A stretch of DNA of 12,210 nucleotides from an uncultured Porphyromonas sp. (GTDB taxonomy: Bacteria > Bacteroidota > Bacteroidia > Bacteroidales > Porphyromonadaceae): positions 1 through 12,210 of the forward strand of contig CAKMOP010000202.1 in assembly GCA_927910985.1 (NCBI GenBank), in the 5' to 3' direction. Positions 1 to 6,524 of the stretch are shown here, one piece after another. Within the stretch, counting starts at the first letter, position 1; each line of letters starts with the position of its first letter. The position numbers and the translations under genes are program-made. The notes under the pieces are model-generated. The model worked only from the letters and a program-made list of their open reading frames with translations. It did no database searches and was not told where the DNA came from.

Positions 1-35
1 AATGATCGCTAAGAGGGCCGCTGGTGTAAACCTTG

Positions 36-77
36 TGACTCCTCTATTGAGTCAAGCATAAGTAAGTCACCTTACTT
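36..77 (-). promoter_or_regulatory. Two stem-loops in the leader of a transcript leaving the left edge
   Basis: Read on the minus strand, two adjacent hairpins lie 85-130 nt downstream of the promoter at 170-202. The first (77-60) has a 7-bp perfect stem AAGUAAG/CUUACUU capped by GUGA, which fits the GNRA tetraloop pattern. The second (54-36) has a 6-bp stem UGACUC/GAGUCA with a 7-nt loop. No start codon followed by an open frame is visible between here and base 1, so the product lies outside the window. It could be the 5' leader of an mRNA, a precursor leader of a stable RNA, or part of a small RNA. I do not recognise the sequence as a known family. Confidence 0.4.
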
Positions 78-169
78 AAGTCGTTGTGCTAACGTCTTTC
101 TTCCCTCCTCAGCTACCTCGCTCGGGTTAGCTTTCTTTCGAGAGGCGGTTTGTTTCTCGTTTGCGGTTG

Positions 170-202
170 CAAAGATAGAGCAAATTCTAAATACAAACCA
201 AA
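170..202 (-). promoter_or_regulatory. Bacteroidota-type promoter reading off the left edge
   Basis: On the minus strand TATCTTTG (177-170) matches the Bacteroidota -7 consensus TAnnTTTG exactly and is the same octamer used upstream of rplM. TTTG sequences suitable as the -33 box lie 16 nt (197-194) and 21 nt (202-199) upstream, bracketing the usual spacing of about 19. Transcription would start near 163 and leave the window with at least 160 nt of leader. The remaining 203-423 region holds no gene I can support. Confidence 0.5.
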
Positions 203-248
203 TCTTTCCTCGAAAAAGTCGAGAGAATGCCTCAGCGAGTTGTATTCA

Positions 249-324
249 TTTCCCCATAAACAAGACACTTACATGGGGTGAAAAAATTTTCACTGTTATG
301 AAGAAGATGAGCCCATTTCCCCAT
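249..324. repeat. Competing inverted and direct repeats (TTTCCCCAT / ATGGGG)
   Basis: TTTCCCCAT occurs twice in direct orientation (249-257 and 316-324). Between them is ATGGGGTGAAA (273-283), which can pair with the first copy (nine pairs around one bulged base) or by ATGGGG/CCCCAT with the second. A further symmetrical piece, GTGAAAA-AA-TTTTCAC, occupies 278-293 and overlaps the central arm. The layout gives mutually exclusive hairpins in a region with no supported gene. It may be a decayed miniature element or a folded transcript; no terminal inverted repeats or target duplication are evident. Confidence 0.35.
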
Positions 325-423
325 GAATGAAAGGATGTAGAAGGCGGAGAAGACCCCTCCTCCGAAGAAAAAGTCCCCAAAAGCCCTGCCCTTCTCCCGA
401 AAACCTCACGACCTCGCCCCACA

Positions 424-525
424 ATCCTATATTGCTCCGCGATCCGACCAATATAGGTCGCAAGGACGAGCAATATAGGTCGAGGCACGAAGCAATATTG
501 ATTTGAGGGCGGAGCAATATTGCTT
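424..525. repeat. Array 1: five 14-bp degenerate palindromes at exact 22-bp spacing
   Basis: The units are 424-437, 446-459, 468-481, 490-503 and 512-525, each a 14-mer fitting or nearly fitting the self-complementary consensus RASCWATATWGSTY (for example GACCAATATAGGTC and GAGCAATATTGCTT). Two units have one off-consensus base each. Centres fall at 430.5, 452.5, 474.5, 496.5 and 518.5. The 8-bp spacers (438-445, 460-467, 482-489, 504-511) are unrelated to each other. The array lies between the ABC-F terminator and the left-edge promoter. An array of identical length and period lies at 9705-9806. The short palindromic units rule out CRISPR. Binding sites for a dimeric protein or a dispersed Porphyromonas repeat are the main possibilities. 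Confidence 0.85.
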
Positions 526-538
526 TGAATGCTTCCTA

Positions 539-583
539 CAAAAGAAACGTCCGCCTCCCCCCAAGGAAAGGGAGAGGCGGACG
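539..583 (-). terminator. Intrinsic terminator of the ABC-F gene
   Basis: A 10-bp perfect stem CGTCCGCCTC/GAGGCGGACG (548-557 and 574-583) extends through one mismatch into three more G-C pairs, with a short loop. On the minus strand it is followed by a T-rich stretch (TTTCTTTTG, 547-539). It begins about 40 nt after the ABC-F stop codon, the expected position for a Rho-independent terminator. Confidence 0.8.
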
Positions 584-623
584 ATGAAAGAAAAGGAGGA
601 TAGAAGAAAGAGGGAAGGATCTA

Positions 624-2265
624 TCAGAGAGCAGTGCGCTCCAGCTCCTTGAGGTTTTCGAGCTTCTTACGCTGCATGAACTCGTAGATACCTTCGAGAT
701 GCTCGGTGACCTTTCCGCCACCGAACTCGTAGACCTTGCTCACCAGACCATCGAGGAAGTCACGGTCGTGCGAGACGAGGATGAGCGTGCCATCGTAGTT
801 GAGGAGCGCCTGCTTGAGCACCTCCTTGGTCTTCATATCGAGGTGGTTCGTTGGTTCGTCGAGGATCAGGAGGTTGTAAGGCTCGAGGAGGAGCTTAAGG
901 AGTGCTAAGCGCGTACGCTCACCACCACTGAGCACCTTGACCTTCTTAGTCGAAGCCTCACCACCGAACATAAATGCTCCGAGGAGGTCTTTGATCTTCG
1001 TGCGGATCTCCCCTTCGGCGACATTATCGATCGTCTGGAAGACGGTGCGCGTCTCATCTTCGATGGCGGCTTGATTCTGGGCGAAGTAACCGATCTGCAC
1101 GTTATGTCCAAGCGTCAGGACACCTTCATGCTCCAGCTCCTTCATGATGCAGCGCACCAGTGTACTCTTCCCTTCCCCCGTTCTTGCCGACGAAGGCAAT
1201 CTTATCACCACGCTCAATCATTAGATCGACCCCCGAGAAGATGCGCTTCTCGCCAAAGGCCTTGCCGACCCCCTCCATCTGCACGGGATAGTTGCCCGAG
1301 CGTGGAGCTGGTGGGAAGCGTAGACGGATAGCCGAAGTATCGATCTCGTCGACCTCAACCAGCTCGAGCTTCTCCAGCATACGCACACGGCTCTGCACCT
1401 GATTGGTCTTGGAATACGTTCCCTTGAAACGCTCAATGAAGTCGGTCGTCTCGGCGATGAACTTCTGCTGCTCCTCGTAGGCCTTCATCTGCTGCTCTCG
1501 ACGCTCGGCACGCAGGCGCTGGTACTCGGTATAGTTCACCTTGTAGTCATAGAGGCGTCCCATCGTGATCTCGAGTGTACGTGTGGTGATGTGGTCGACG
1601 AAGGCACGGTCGTGACTGATGACAACGACCGTCTGCCCCGTCTCGATGAGGAAGTCCTCCAGCCACTGGATGGACTCAATGTCCAGGTGGTTCGTCGGCT
1701 CGTCAAGAAGCAGGACGTCGGGCTTCTTCAGTAGCAGCTTAGCTAACTCGATACGCATACGCCATCCTCCACTGAACTCGCTCGTCTGACGCGTGAAGTC
1801 GCTACGCTTGAAGCCCAAGCCAAGAAGCGTCAATTCTACCGCCTTGTCGTAGTTGATTTCCTCAATCGCATAGTACTTCTCCCCTAAGGTCGAGACCTCC
1901 TCGATGAGCGCCATATATTCGGGGCTATCGTAGTCAGTGCGGGTGTTAAGCGCCTCGTTGAGCTCCTCCATACGTGCCGCCATCGCATGGATATGGCTGA
2001 AGGCTTGCTCCGCTTCCTCGAAGACCGTGCGGCCATCCTCCGTCAGTAAGTGCTGGGGAAGATAGGCGACCTGCACCCCCGAAGGTACATTGACCTTACC
2101 GCGTGTAGCTTCGCGCGTACCGCTGAGGATCTTCAGGAGGGTACTCTTACCAGCACCGTTCTTCCCCATAAGGGCAATACGATCCTTGGGATTGATCACG
2201 AAGGAAATATCTGAGAAGAGAGGTGCTCCACCGATCTCGACAGTGAGGGCATCGACTGAAATCAT
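624..2265 (-). CDS. ABC-F family ATPase (two-domain, non-transporter), frameshifted in this sequence
   Basis: This is a soluble protein with two ATP-binding cassettes and no membrane domain, the ABC-F architecture; members act on the ribosome in translation or antibiotic protection. The first domain has Walker A GKNGAGKST (residues 34-42), signature FSGGW (164-168) and Walker B ending LLLDEPTNHLD, followed by a basic, glutamine-rich inter-domain linker (about 235-320). The second has LSGGE and LDEPTNHLD. The frame breaks inside the second Walker A: the coding strand has five G (1175-1179) where four would give GKNGEGKST, so the upstream frame runs into unrelated residues ending at 1126. Removing one G gives a 546-residue protein ending at 624, a normal ABC-F length. 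A sequencing error is the simplest explanation. Nothing shows a specific resistance role; a housekeeping member is more likely. It follows ugd after a 105-bp gap containing a hairpin. Confidence 0.9.
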
Positions 2266-2316
2266 ACGCTATTGCTTAGAAGATGGAAGAAAGGGGTAAT
2301 GAAGGAGTAAAGTAAT

Positions 2317-2356
2317 CCCCCTATGGTAGGTATTAGGAGAGACCTAACATAGGGGG
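2317..2356 (-). terminator. Strong hairpin between ugd and the ABC-F gene
   Basis: CCCCCTATG (2317-2325) pairs perfectly with CATAGGGGG (2348-2356). After one mismatch the stem continues as TAGGT/ACCTA around a 10-nt loop. It starts 15 nt past the ugd stop. On the minus strand it is followed by ATTACTTTACTCC, which is T-rich but not a true U-tract, so it may terminate only partly or act as a 3' stabiliser, letting some transcription reach the ABC-F gene. It resembles the hairpin downstream of tsf in both stem and following sequence. Confidence 0.6.
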
Positions 2357-2370
2357 GAAGGGCAGACAGC

Positions 2371-3681
2371 CTACTGGCCGATCTGCAGAAGAGTGAAACC
2401 GGCCTCGACAGGATCCGTGTCAAAGACGTTACGCCCATCAATGAGCAGCGGAGTCTTCACCGAACGGCGAAGGACTTCCCACGCAGGCATACGGAAGGCC
2501 TTCCACTCTGTGACGTGGAAGATCGCATCCACATCGAGGGCAGAGTCGTAGACATCGCGTGCATAGCGGACGCTGTCACCGAGATGACGGCGTGCCTCAG
2601 GCATAGCGATGGGATCGTAAACGGCAACCTCGCAGCCTGCATCAAGGAGCGAGCGAATAAGGACGAGCGAAGGGGCCTGACGCATATCATCGGTCTCTGG
2701 CTTGAAGGCTAAGCCCCAGACAGCTACACGACGGCCCTTCAGGTCTCCGCCAAAGTAGCGGTCAAACTTCTCAAAGAGCACGTGCTTCTGCGCCTCGTTC
2801 ACCGCTTCGACAGCCTCAAGGACGCGCATCGGACGACCATATTCCTTAGCCGTACGGATGAAGGCTTGGACATCCTTAGGGAAGCACGAGCCACCATAGC
2901 CACAACCCGAATAGAGGAACTTACTTCCAATACGGGCATCACTCCCGATCCCTTGGCGAACCATCGAGACGTTCGCACCGACCGCTTCGCAGAGGTTCGC
3001 CACCTCGTTCATGAAGCTGATGCGTGTAGCGAGCATCGCATTGGCAGCGTACTTAGTGACTTCTGCCGAGGCGATGTCCATAAAGAGGACACGGAAGTTA
3101 TTCAGGAGGATGGGCTTGTACAGACGAGTCATCAGTTCGCGTGCACGGTCGCTATCGACCCCGACGACGACGCGATCAGGGCGCATAAAGTCCTCGATGG
3201 CATTGCCTTCCTTGAGGAACTCAGGATTAGAAGCCACATCAAAGGGGATGGACACGCCACGCTCGCGTTGTGCGGTCTCGATGGTCTCGCGCACCTTGAG
3301 ATACGTACCGACTGGTACGGTGCTCTTGGTGACGACCAGACAATAGTCCGTCATCGCTTCGCCGATGGCACGTGCTACGGAGAGGACGTGACGCAGATCC
3401 GCCGAGCCGTCTTCATCGGGGGGCGTGCCTACCGCACTGAAGATAATCTCCACGTGAGGCAGAACTTCGGCAATCGAAGTGGAGAAGTGCAGTCGCCCTG
3501 CTTCCACTCCACGACGCACGAGCGTATCCAGCCCTGGCTCATAGATGGGTATTTCGCCATCACGCAGACGCTGCACCTTCGCCTCGTCGACATCGACACA
3601 GTAGACCTCAACACCGAGGTCAGCAAAGCACGCGGCACTGACCAGCCCGACATAGCCAATCCCTACGATTGCAATGGGCAT
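2371..3681 (-). CDS. ugd: UDP-glucose 6-dehydrogenase family nucleotide-sugar dehydrogenase
   Basis: The 436-residue protein has the full UDP-glucose/GDP-mannose dehydrogenase layout. It has an N-terminal Rossmann fold with GIGYVG (7-12), a conserved NPEFLKEG segment (152-159), the central helix containing TKYAANA with Lys210, the catalytic cysteine in GGSCFPKD (Cys266), and a C-terminal substrate domain with the WGLAFKPETDD motif. These enzymes oxidise the C6 hydroxyl of an NDP-sugar to a carboxylate with two NAD+, supplying uronic-acid precursors for surface polysaccharide. The exact substrate (UDP-glucose or a UDP-N-acetyl sugar) cannot be fixed from motifs alone. It lies 33 bp after the HIT gene, probably co-transcribed from the greA promoter. 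The ATG start gives the complete Rossmann motif at the usual distance. No polysaccharide genes are adjacent in this window. Confidence 0.93.
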   Translation of the reverse strand: MPIAIVGIGYVGLVSAACFADLGVEVYCVDVDEAKVQRLRDGEIPIYEPGLDTLVRRGVEAGRLHFSTSIAEVLPHVEIIFSAVGTPPDEDGSADLRHVLSVARAIGEAMTDYCLVVTKSTVPVGTYLKVRETIETAQRERGVSIPFDVASNPEFLKEGNAIEDFMRPDRVVVGVDSDRARELMTRLYKPILLNNFRVLFMDIASAEVTKYAANAMLATRISFMNEVANLCEAVGANVSMVRQGIGSDARIGSKFLYSGCGYGGSCFPKDVQAFIRTAKEYGRPMRVLEAVEAVNEAQKHVLFEKFDRYFGGDLKGRRVAVWGLAFKPETDDMRQAPSLVLIRSLLDAGCEVAVYDPIAMPEARRHLGDSVRYARDVYDSALDVDAIFHVTEWKAFRMPAWEVLRRSVKTPLLIDGRNVFDTDPVEAGFTLLQIGQ

Positions 3682-3687
3682 AATGCT

Positions 3688-3694
3688 ACTCCTT
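3688..3694 (-). promoter_or_regulatory. Shine-Dalgarno-like site before ugd
   Basis: The minus strand reads AAGGAGT, ending 6 nt before the ugd ATG. It is complementary to the 16S 3' end and supports the start at 3681. It is worth noting because Bacteroidota genes usually lack a recognisable site; most other genes in this window show none. Confidence 0.5.
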
Positions 3695-3714
3695 ATATTA
3701 TAATAGGTAAGGGA

Positions 3715-4113
3715 TTACTTCGCAGAAGCAGCTTGACGCAGCTCGCTTGCGATGCGCTCCATCTCTTCGGCAGGAAGCTGGAGCTTCTTCTTCAGGTCAA
3801 TATCTCCCTCGGTATTGATGGGCACAAGGTGGATGTGTGCGTGGTTGACTTCAAGCCCGAGGACAAGGACAGCGACCTTACGGCACTTCGTCACCGTCTG
3901 TATCTGACGAGCGACCTGCTTAGCAAAGACCATCATACGGCCAAGTAGCCCGTCTTCGATGTCGAAGATGTAGTCTACTTCCTGGCGAGGTACGACGAGC
4001 GTGTGCCCTGGCTGTACGGGATTGATGTCGAGGAAGGCGTAGAACTCAGCGTCCTCGGCGACTCGATACGAAGGGATCTCCCCCTCGATGATGCGTGTGA
4101 AGAGCGTAGCCAT
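3715..4113 (-). CDS. HIT-family nucleotide hydrolase/transferase (Hint-like)
   Basis: This 132-residue cytoplasmic protein has the histidine triad HAHIHLVP (residues 91-98), in which the alternating histidines form the catalytic centre for hydrolysis of nucleoside phosphoramidates and related adenylates. The N-terminal part, with IIEGEIPSYRV and FLDINPVQPGHTLVVP (28-42), is characteristic of the Hint/PKCI branch. The conserved asparagine before the triad (Asn90) is present. Length is slightly above the minimal Hint proteins, with a charged helical tail. It starts 14 bp after the greA stop and ends 33 bp before ugd, so it is the middle gene of a probable greA-hit-ugd transcript. The physiological substrate is unknown. 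Confidence 0.92.
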   Translation of the reverse strand: MATLFTRIIEGEIPSYRVAEDAEFYAFLDINPVQPGHTLVVPRQEVDYIFDIEDGLLGRMMVFAKQVARQIQTVTKCRKVAVLVLGLEVNHAHIHLVPINTEGDIDLKKKLQLPAEEMERIASELRQAASAK

Positions 4114-4127
4114 AGGGAGCGAGGATA

Positions 4128-4598
4128 TTAAATTGAGATATTGAGGATCTCGAAGTTGAGGAGGCCACCAGGGGTCTGTACTTCGACGACATCACCGACC
4201 TTGCGCCCCATCAGACCCTTAGCGATAGGAGTATTGACGGAGATTTTCTTCTCCTTGAGGTTAGCTTCTGAGTCGGATACCAGCGTGTAGGTCAATTCCG
4301 CCCCCGTCTTGGTGTTGCGAATAGTGACCTTGCTCAGGATCTGAATGCTGTCAGTAGAGATCTTCGACTCGTCAATGATACGAGCGTTAGCTACCTGAGC
4401 CTTGAGCTGAGCGATCTTGCCTTCGAGAAGACCTTGAGCCTCCTTGGCTGCATCGTACTCGGCGTTTTCGGAGAGGTCACCCTTATCGCGCGCCTCAGCG
4501 ATCTGACGAGAGATCTCGGGACGCTGGACGGATTCGAGTTCGTTGATCTCGGCGATGAGCTTGTCATAGCCGGCTTGTGTCATATAGTTATATGCCAT
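4128..4598 (-). CDS. greA: Transcription elongation factor GreA
   Basis: The 156-residue protein has the GreA two-domain form: an N-terminal antiparallel coiled coil (about 1-75) and a C-terminal FKBP-like globular domain. The coiled-coil tip reads DKGDLSENAEYDAAKEA, placing the acidic pair Asp41 and Glu44 where E. coli GreA has the residues that stimulate RNA cleavage by backtracked polymerase. The C-terminal part has TPIAKGLMGRKVGDVVEV and ends NISI, as in other Bacteroidota. An upstream in-frame start at 4664 would add 22 residues with no family similarity and overlap leader hairpins, so the ATG at 4598 (MAYNYMTQ) is chosen. It heads the greA-hit-ugd cluster and has its own promoter. Confidence 0.96.
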   Translation of the reverse strand: MAYNYMTQAGYDKLIAEINELESVQRPEISRQIAEARDKGDLSENAEYDAAKEAQGLLEGKIAQLKAQVANARIIDESKISTDSIQILSKVTIRNTKTGAELTYTLVSDSEANLKEKKISVNTPIAKGLMGRKVGDVVEVQTPGGLLNFEILNISI

Positions 4599-4610
4599 AG
4601 TCGTAGTAAA

Positions 4611-4703
4611 GGAGCGATATGCTCCCAGCTTATTTGGTGCGGTGAAGACCGCAAGTAAAAACAATAGCGAACCCTACTCCAGCCGATCGCTGTCGTAGGG
4701 TTC
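4611..4703 (-). promoter_or_regulatory. greA leader with three stem-loops, the first attenuator-like
   Basis: In transcription order the leader begins with a perfect 9-bp stem GAACCCTAC/GTAGGGTTC (4703-4695 with 4677-4669, 17-nt loop), essentially at the predicted start site. It is followed seven bases later by a TTTTT run, like a leaky intrinsic terminator. Next come GCGGT/ACCGC (4652-4639) and GGAGC/GCTCC (4625-4611), each a 5-bp hairpin, the last ending 12 nt before the ATG. Attenuation in a greA leader is known in E. coli; whether the same occurs here is inference. Confidence 0.5.
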
Positions 4704-4708
4704 CTTCG

Positions 4709-4737
4709 CAAAGGTACGATTATTTATCTAAGGCTAA
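4709..4737 (-). promoter_or_regulatory. greA promoter
   Basis: On the minus strand TACCTTTG (4716-4709) matches the Bacteroidota -7 consensus TAnnTTTG. An imperfect -33 element (TTAG for TTTG) lies 17 nt upstream. The start site would be near 4702, giving a leader of about 100 nt. The rest of the dinB-greA gap (4738-4874) shows no gene and no clear terminator for dinB. Confidence 0.5.
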
Positions 4738-4874
4738 GCACAGGAGCCAAGCACCTTCCTCCTTATTCCCCGTATAGAAAATGCCCGAGACCTCTACTTC
4801 AGCGGAAAGATAGGCAAGGGAGTCACAGGTGATTATAAGGAAAGCATAAGGTAGGAGTAACGGAAAAGAGACTT

Positions 4875-5981
4875 CTATTCATACGACTTCACCGCTACCC
4901 TATCCTTCGTCGTTGGGAAGGGTAACCACTGCTGCACCCACATCCCAGGGCGAAGTTCCTCGGGAGGATTGGAGAGGGAGAGACCTAAGAGGCGAATCGG
5001 ACGATCGGAATAGTCCAGCGCACGCAAGAGAACTAAGCCACGCTGCAGAAGTAACTCAGGCGCAGAGAAGGCTTCGGCAAAGGATGCCGAGCGAGAGAGC
5101 ACGGAGAAGTCAGCAAACTTCACCCGAAGGGTAAGCGTCCGTCCCGAGAAGTGCCGGCGCTGCAATCGTCCATCCAGCTCCGTGACCAACTCAGCAAGGT
5201 GGGCTTCGACAACAAGGGGCTCAGCACTGTTTTCCTCAAACGTACGTTCGCAGCCGAGGCTCTTGCGCACCCATTCGTACACCACTGGTCGCTCATCCAC
5301 CCCACGCGCATAGTCATAGAAGACACGTCCTGCCTTGCCAAAGTGCCGTGTCAGTTGCTCCAAACTTAGCTCACGCAAGTCCGCCCCAGTGCGGATGCCT
5401 AAAAGATGCATCCGCTCTGCCGTGGCACGCCCCACGCCCCAGAAGGCCTCAACAGGAAGCTCAGCGATGACGTCTAAGGCTTGTGTGGGATGGATGGTGC
5501 AGAGTCCATCGGGCTTGCGCGCATCAGAAGCAATCTTCGCCAGGAACTTATTATACGACACCCCAGCCGAAGCCGTCAGCCCTAATTCCTCACGGATGCG
5601 CCGACGAATCTCACGAGCGATTTCTACCGCCATCGGCTCCCCGATCTTATTCTCCGTCACATCGAGGAAGGCTTCATCAAGAGAAATAGGTTCGATGATA
5701 TCGGTATAGTCGTGGAAGATGCGGTGAATGGCGCGCGAAACTTCACGATAGCGGTCGAAGTTCACGGGCACGAAGATGAGCTGCGGACAGAGCTTGCGCG
5801 CCTTCGTCCCCGGCATCGCCGAGCGCACACCGAAGCGGCGTGCCTCATAGCTCGCCGCACAGACGACACCACGCGACTCCGCACCACCCACCGCCACAGG
5901 CAATCCCCGCAGCTCGGGATGGTCGTGCTGCTCCACCGAAGCGTAGAAGGCATCCATATCAATGTGTATGATCTTGCGCAT
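4875..5981 (-). CDS. dinB: DNA polymerase IV (Y-family translesion polymerase)
   Basis: The 368-residue protein is a complete DinB. The palm carries the metal-binding motif IDMDAFYASVE (Asp8) and the second catalytic motif SLDEAFLDV (acidic pair near 103-104). It continues with AGVSYNKFLAKIASDARKP, a helix-hairpin-helix thumb (VEAFWGVGRATAERM), and the little-finger domain. QQWLPF (350-355), close to the C terminus, fits the clamp-binding pattern expected for tethering to the beta sliding clamp. It performs error-prone bypass of minor-groove lesions and can extend misaligned ends. The ATG at 5981 places Asp8 in the normal position. It follows the DoxX-like gene by 41 bp and may be transcribed with it. 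No SOS box was identified. Confidence 0.95.
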   Translation of the reverse strand: MRKIIHIDMDAFYASVEQHDHPELRGLPVAVGGAESRGVVCAASYEARRFGVRSAMPGTKARKLCPQLIFVPVNFDRYREVSRAIHRIFHDYTDIIEPISLDEAFLDVTENKIGEPMAVEIAREIRRRIREELGLTASAGVSYNKFLAKIASDARKPDGLCTIHPTQALDVIAELPVEAFWGVGRATAERMHLLGIRTGADLRELSLEQLTRHFGKAGRVFYDYARGVDERPVVYEWVRKSLGCERTFEENSAEPLVVEAHLAELVTELDGRLQRRHFSGRTLTLRVKFADFSVLSRSASFAEAFSAPELLLQRGLVLLRALDYSDRPIRLLGLSLSNPPEELRPGMWVQQWLPFPTTKDRVAVKSYE

Positions 5982-6022
5982 AGCGAAGGAGAGGAATGGG
6001 CAGGCGGCTTAGGGAGAAGCTA

Positions 6023-6424
6023 TCACTTCTTCGGGCGCTGAGGCAGGGGACGTGTATAAGCCCACGCCCAAGCGATAAGGGGAAGCTGGAGTGGTAGGCG
6101 CACCAAGGCAATAGTCAGACGAGGATCCGCCGTGGCCTTCATATTGAGATAGGTCTGGATATTCGCTGGGAAGACAGCGATGAGCAAGAGGATAATCCCC
6201 CACGCAGCCCACACACGCAGGCGCGTCTTCGGACGAAGGGCAAGAGCCAGCCCTAAAAGGATTTCGATGACACCACTTAGACCAACGAGGAACTCGTGCG
6301 CAGGGAGATAGGGCGGCATCGTACGCAGGTACATCGCATCATTCACAAAGTGATTGACTCCAGCTGCGAGATAAAGGAGGGCACAAAGGTAGAGCCCGAC
6401 GAAGTAAAGACGATAACGAAGCAT
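6023..6424 (-). CDS. DoxX-like small integral membrane protein
   Basis: This 133-residue hydrophobic protein has four predicted membrane segments, at about residues 5-24, 44-64, 71-88 and 105-124, and a basic tail ending QRPKK. The segment AGVNHFVNDAMYLRTMPPYLP, followed by a glycine-rich helix with IEILLGLALAL, is typical of the DoxX/DoxD-like superfamily. Members are associated with quinone or thiol redox chemistry, but most have no assigned function. The ATG at 6424 is preferred over an in-frame TTG three codons upstream. It sits between the tsf terminator and dinB, 41 bp upstream of dinB, and no clear promoter was found in the short gap. The specific function is unknown. Confidence 0.8.
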   Translation of the reverse strand: MLRYRLYFVGLYLCALLYLAAGVNHFVNDAMYLRTMPPYLPAHEFLVGLSGVIEILLGLALALRPKTRLRVWAAWGIILLLIAVFPANIQTYLNMKATADPRLTIALVRLPLQLPLIAWAWAYTRPLPQRPKK

Positions 6425-6456
6425 CTGATCCAATAGAAAGGAGAGTAAAGCACTGA

Positions 6457-6482
6457 CCCCCTACCGCGGGAGCGTTAGGGGG
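6457..6482 (-). terminator. Terminator of the rplM-rpsI-rpsB-tsf operon
   Basis: CCCCCTA (6457-6463) pairs perfectly with TAGGGGG (6476-6482). After one mismatch three more pairs (CGC/GCG) close a GGGA loop. It lies about 45 nt beyond the restored tsf stop. The minus-strand sequence that follows (GCTTTACTCTCCTTTC) is T-rich but lacks a continuous U-run, so some read-through into the DoxX-like gene is plausible. Confidence 0.7.
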
Positions 6483-6524
6483 CCAGGGAGACCTGCCCTC
6501 AGCGGGCAAGCATAGTACTTGAGC

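Noticed and set aside
246..517. Short minus-strand open frames in the left gene-free stretch
   Set aside because: They run through the palindrome array and the TTTCCCCAT repeats, show no conserved features, and lie downstream of the ABC-F terminator with no promoter.
424..525. CRISPR array interpretation of the spaced repeats
   Set aside because: Units are 14-bp degenerate palindromes and spacers only 8 bp. CRISPR repeats are longer and near-identical with spacers of about 30 bp, and no cas gene is present.
624..2265. ABC-F protein as an antibiotic-resistance determinant
   Set aside because: No mobile context and no sequence feature specific to the resistance subgroups is visible by eye. 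The chromosomal housekeeping setting makes an ordinary family member more likely.
2782..3948. A 388-codon open frame on the plus strand
   Set aside because: It lies antisense across ugd and the HIT gene, both of which are unmistakable. Its residues show no family motifs, and its openness is explained by the codon bias of the genes beneath it.
4128..4664. Longer GreA starting at 4664
   Set aside because: The extra 22 residues are unlike GreA and correspond to the leader hairpins. The ATG at 4598 places the tip residues at Asp41 and Glu44 exactly as in characterised GreA.
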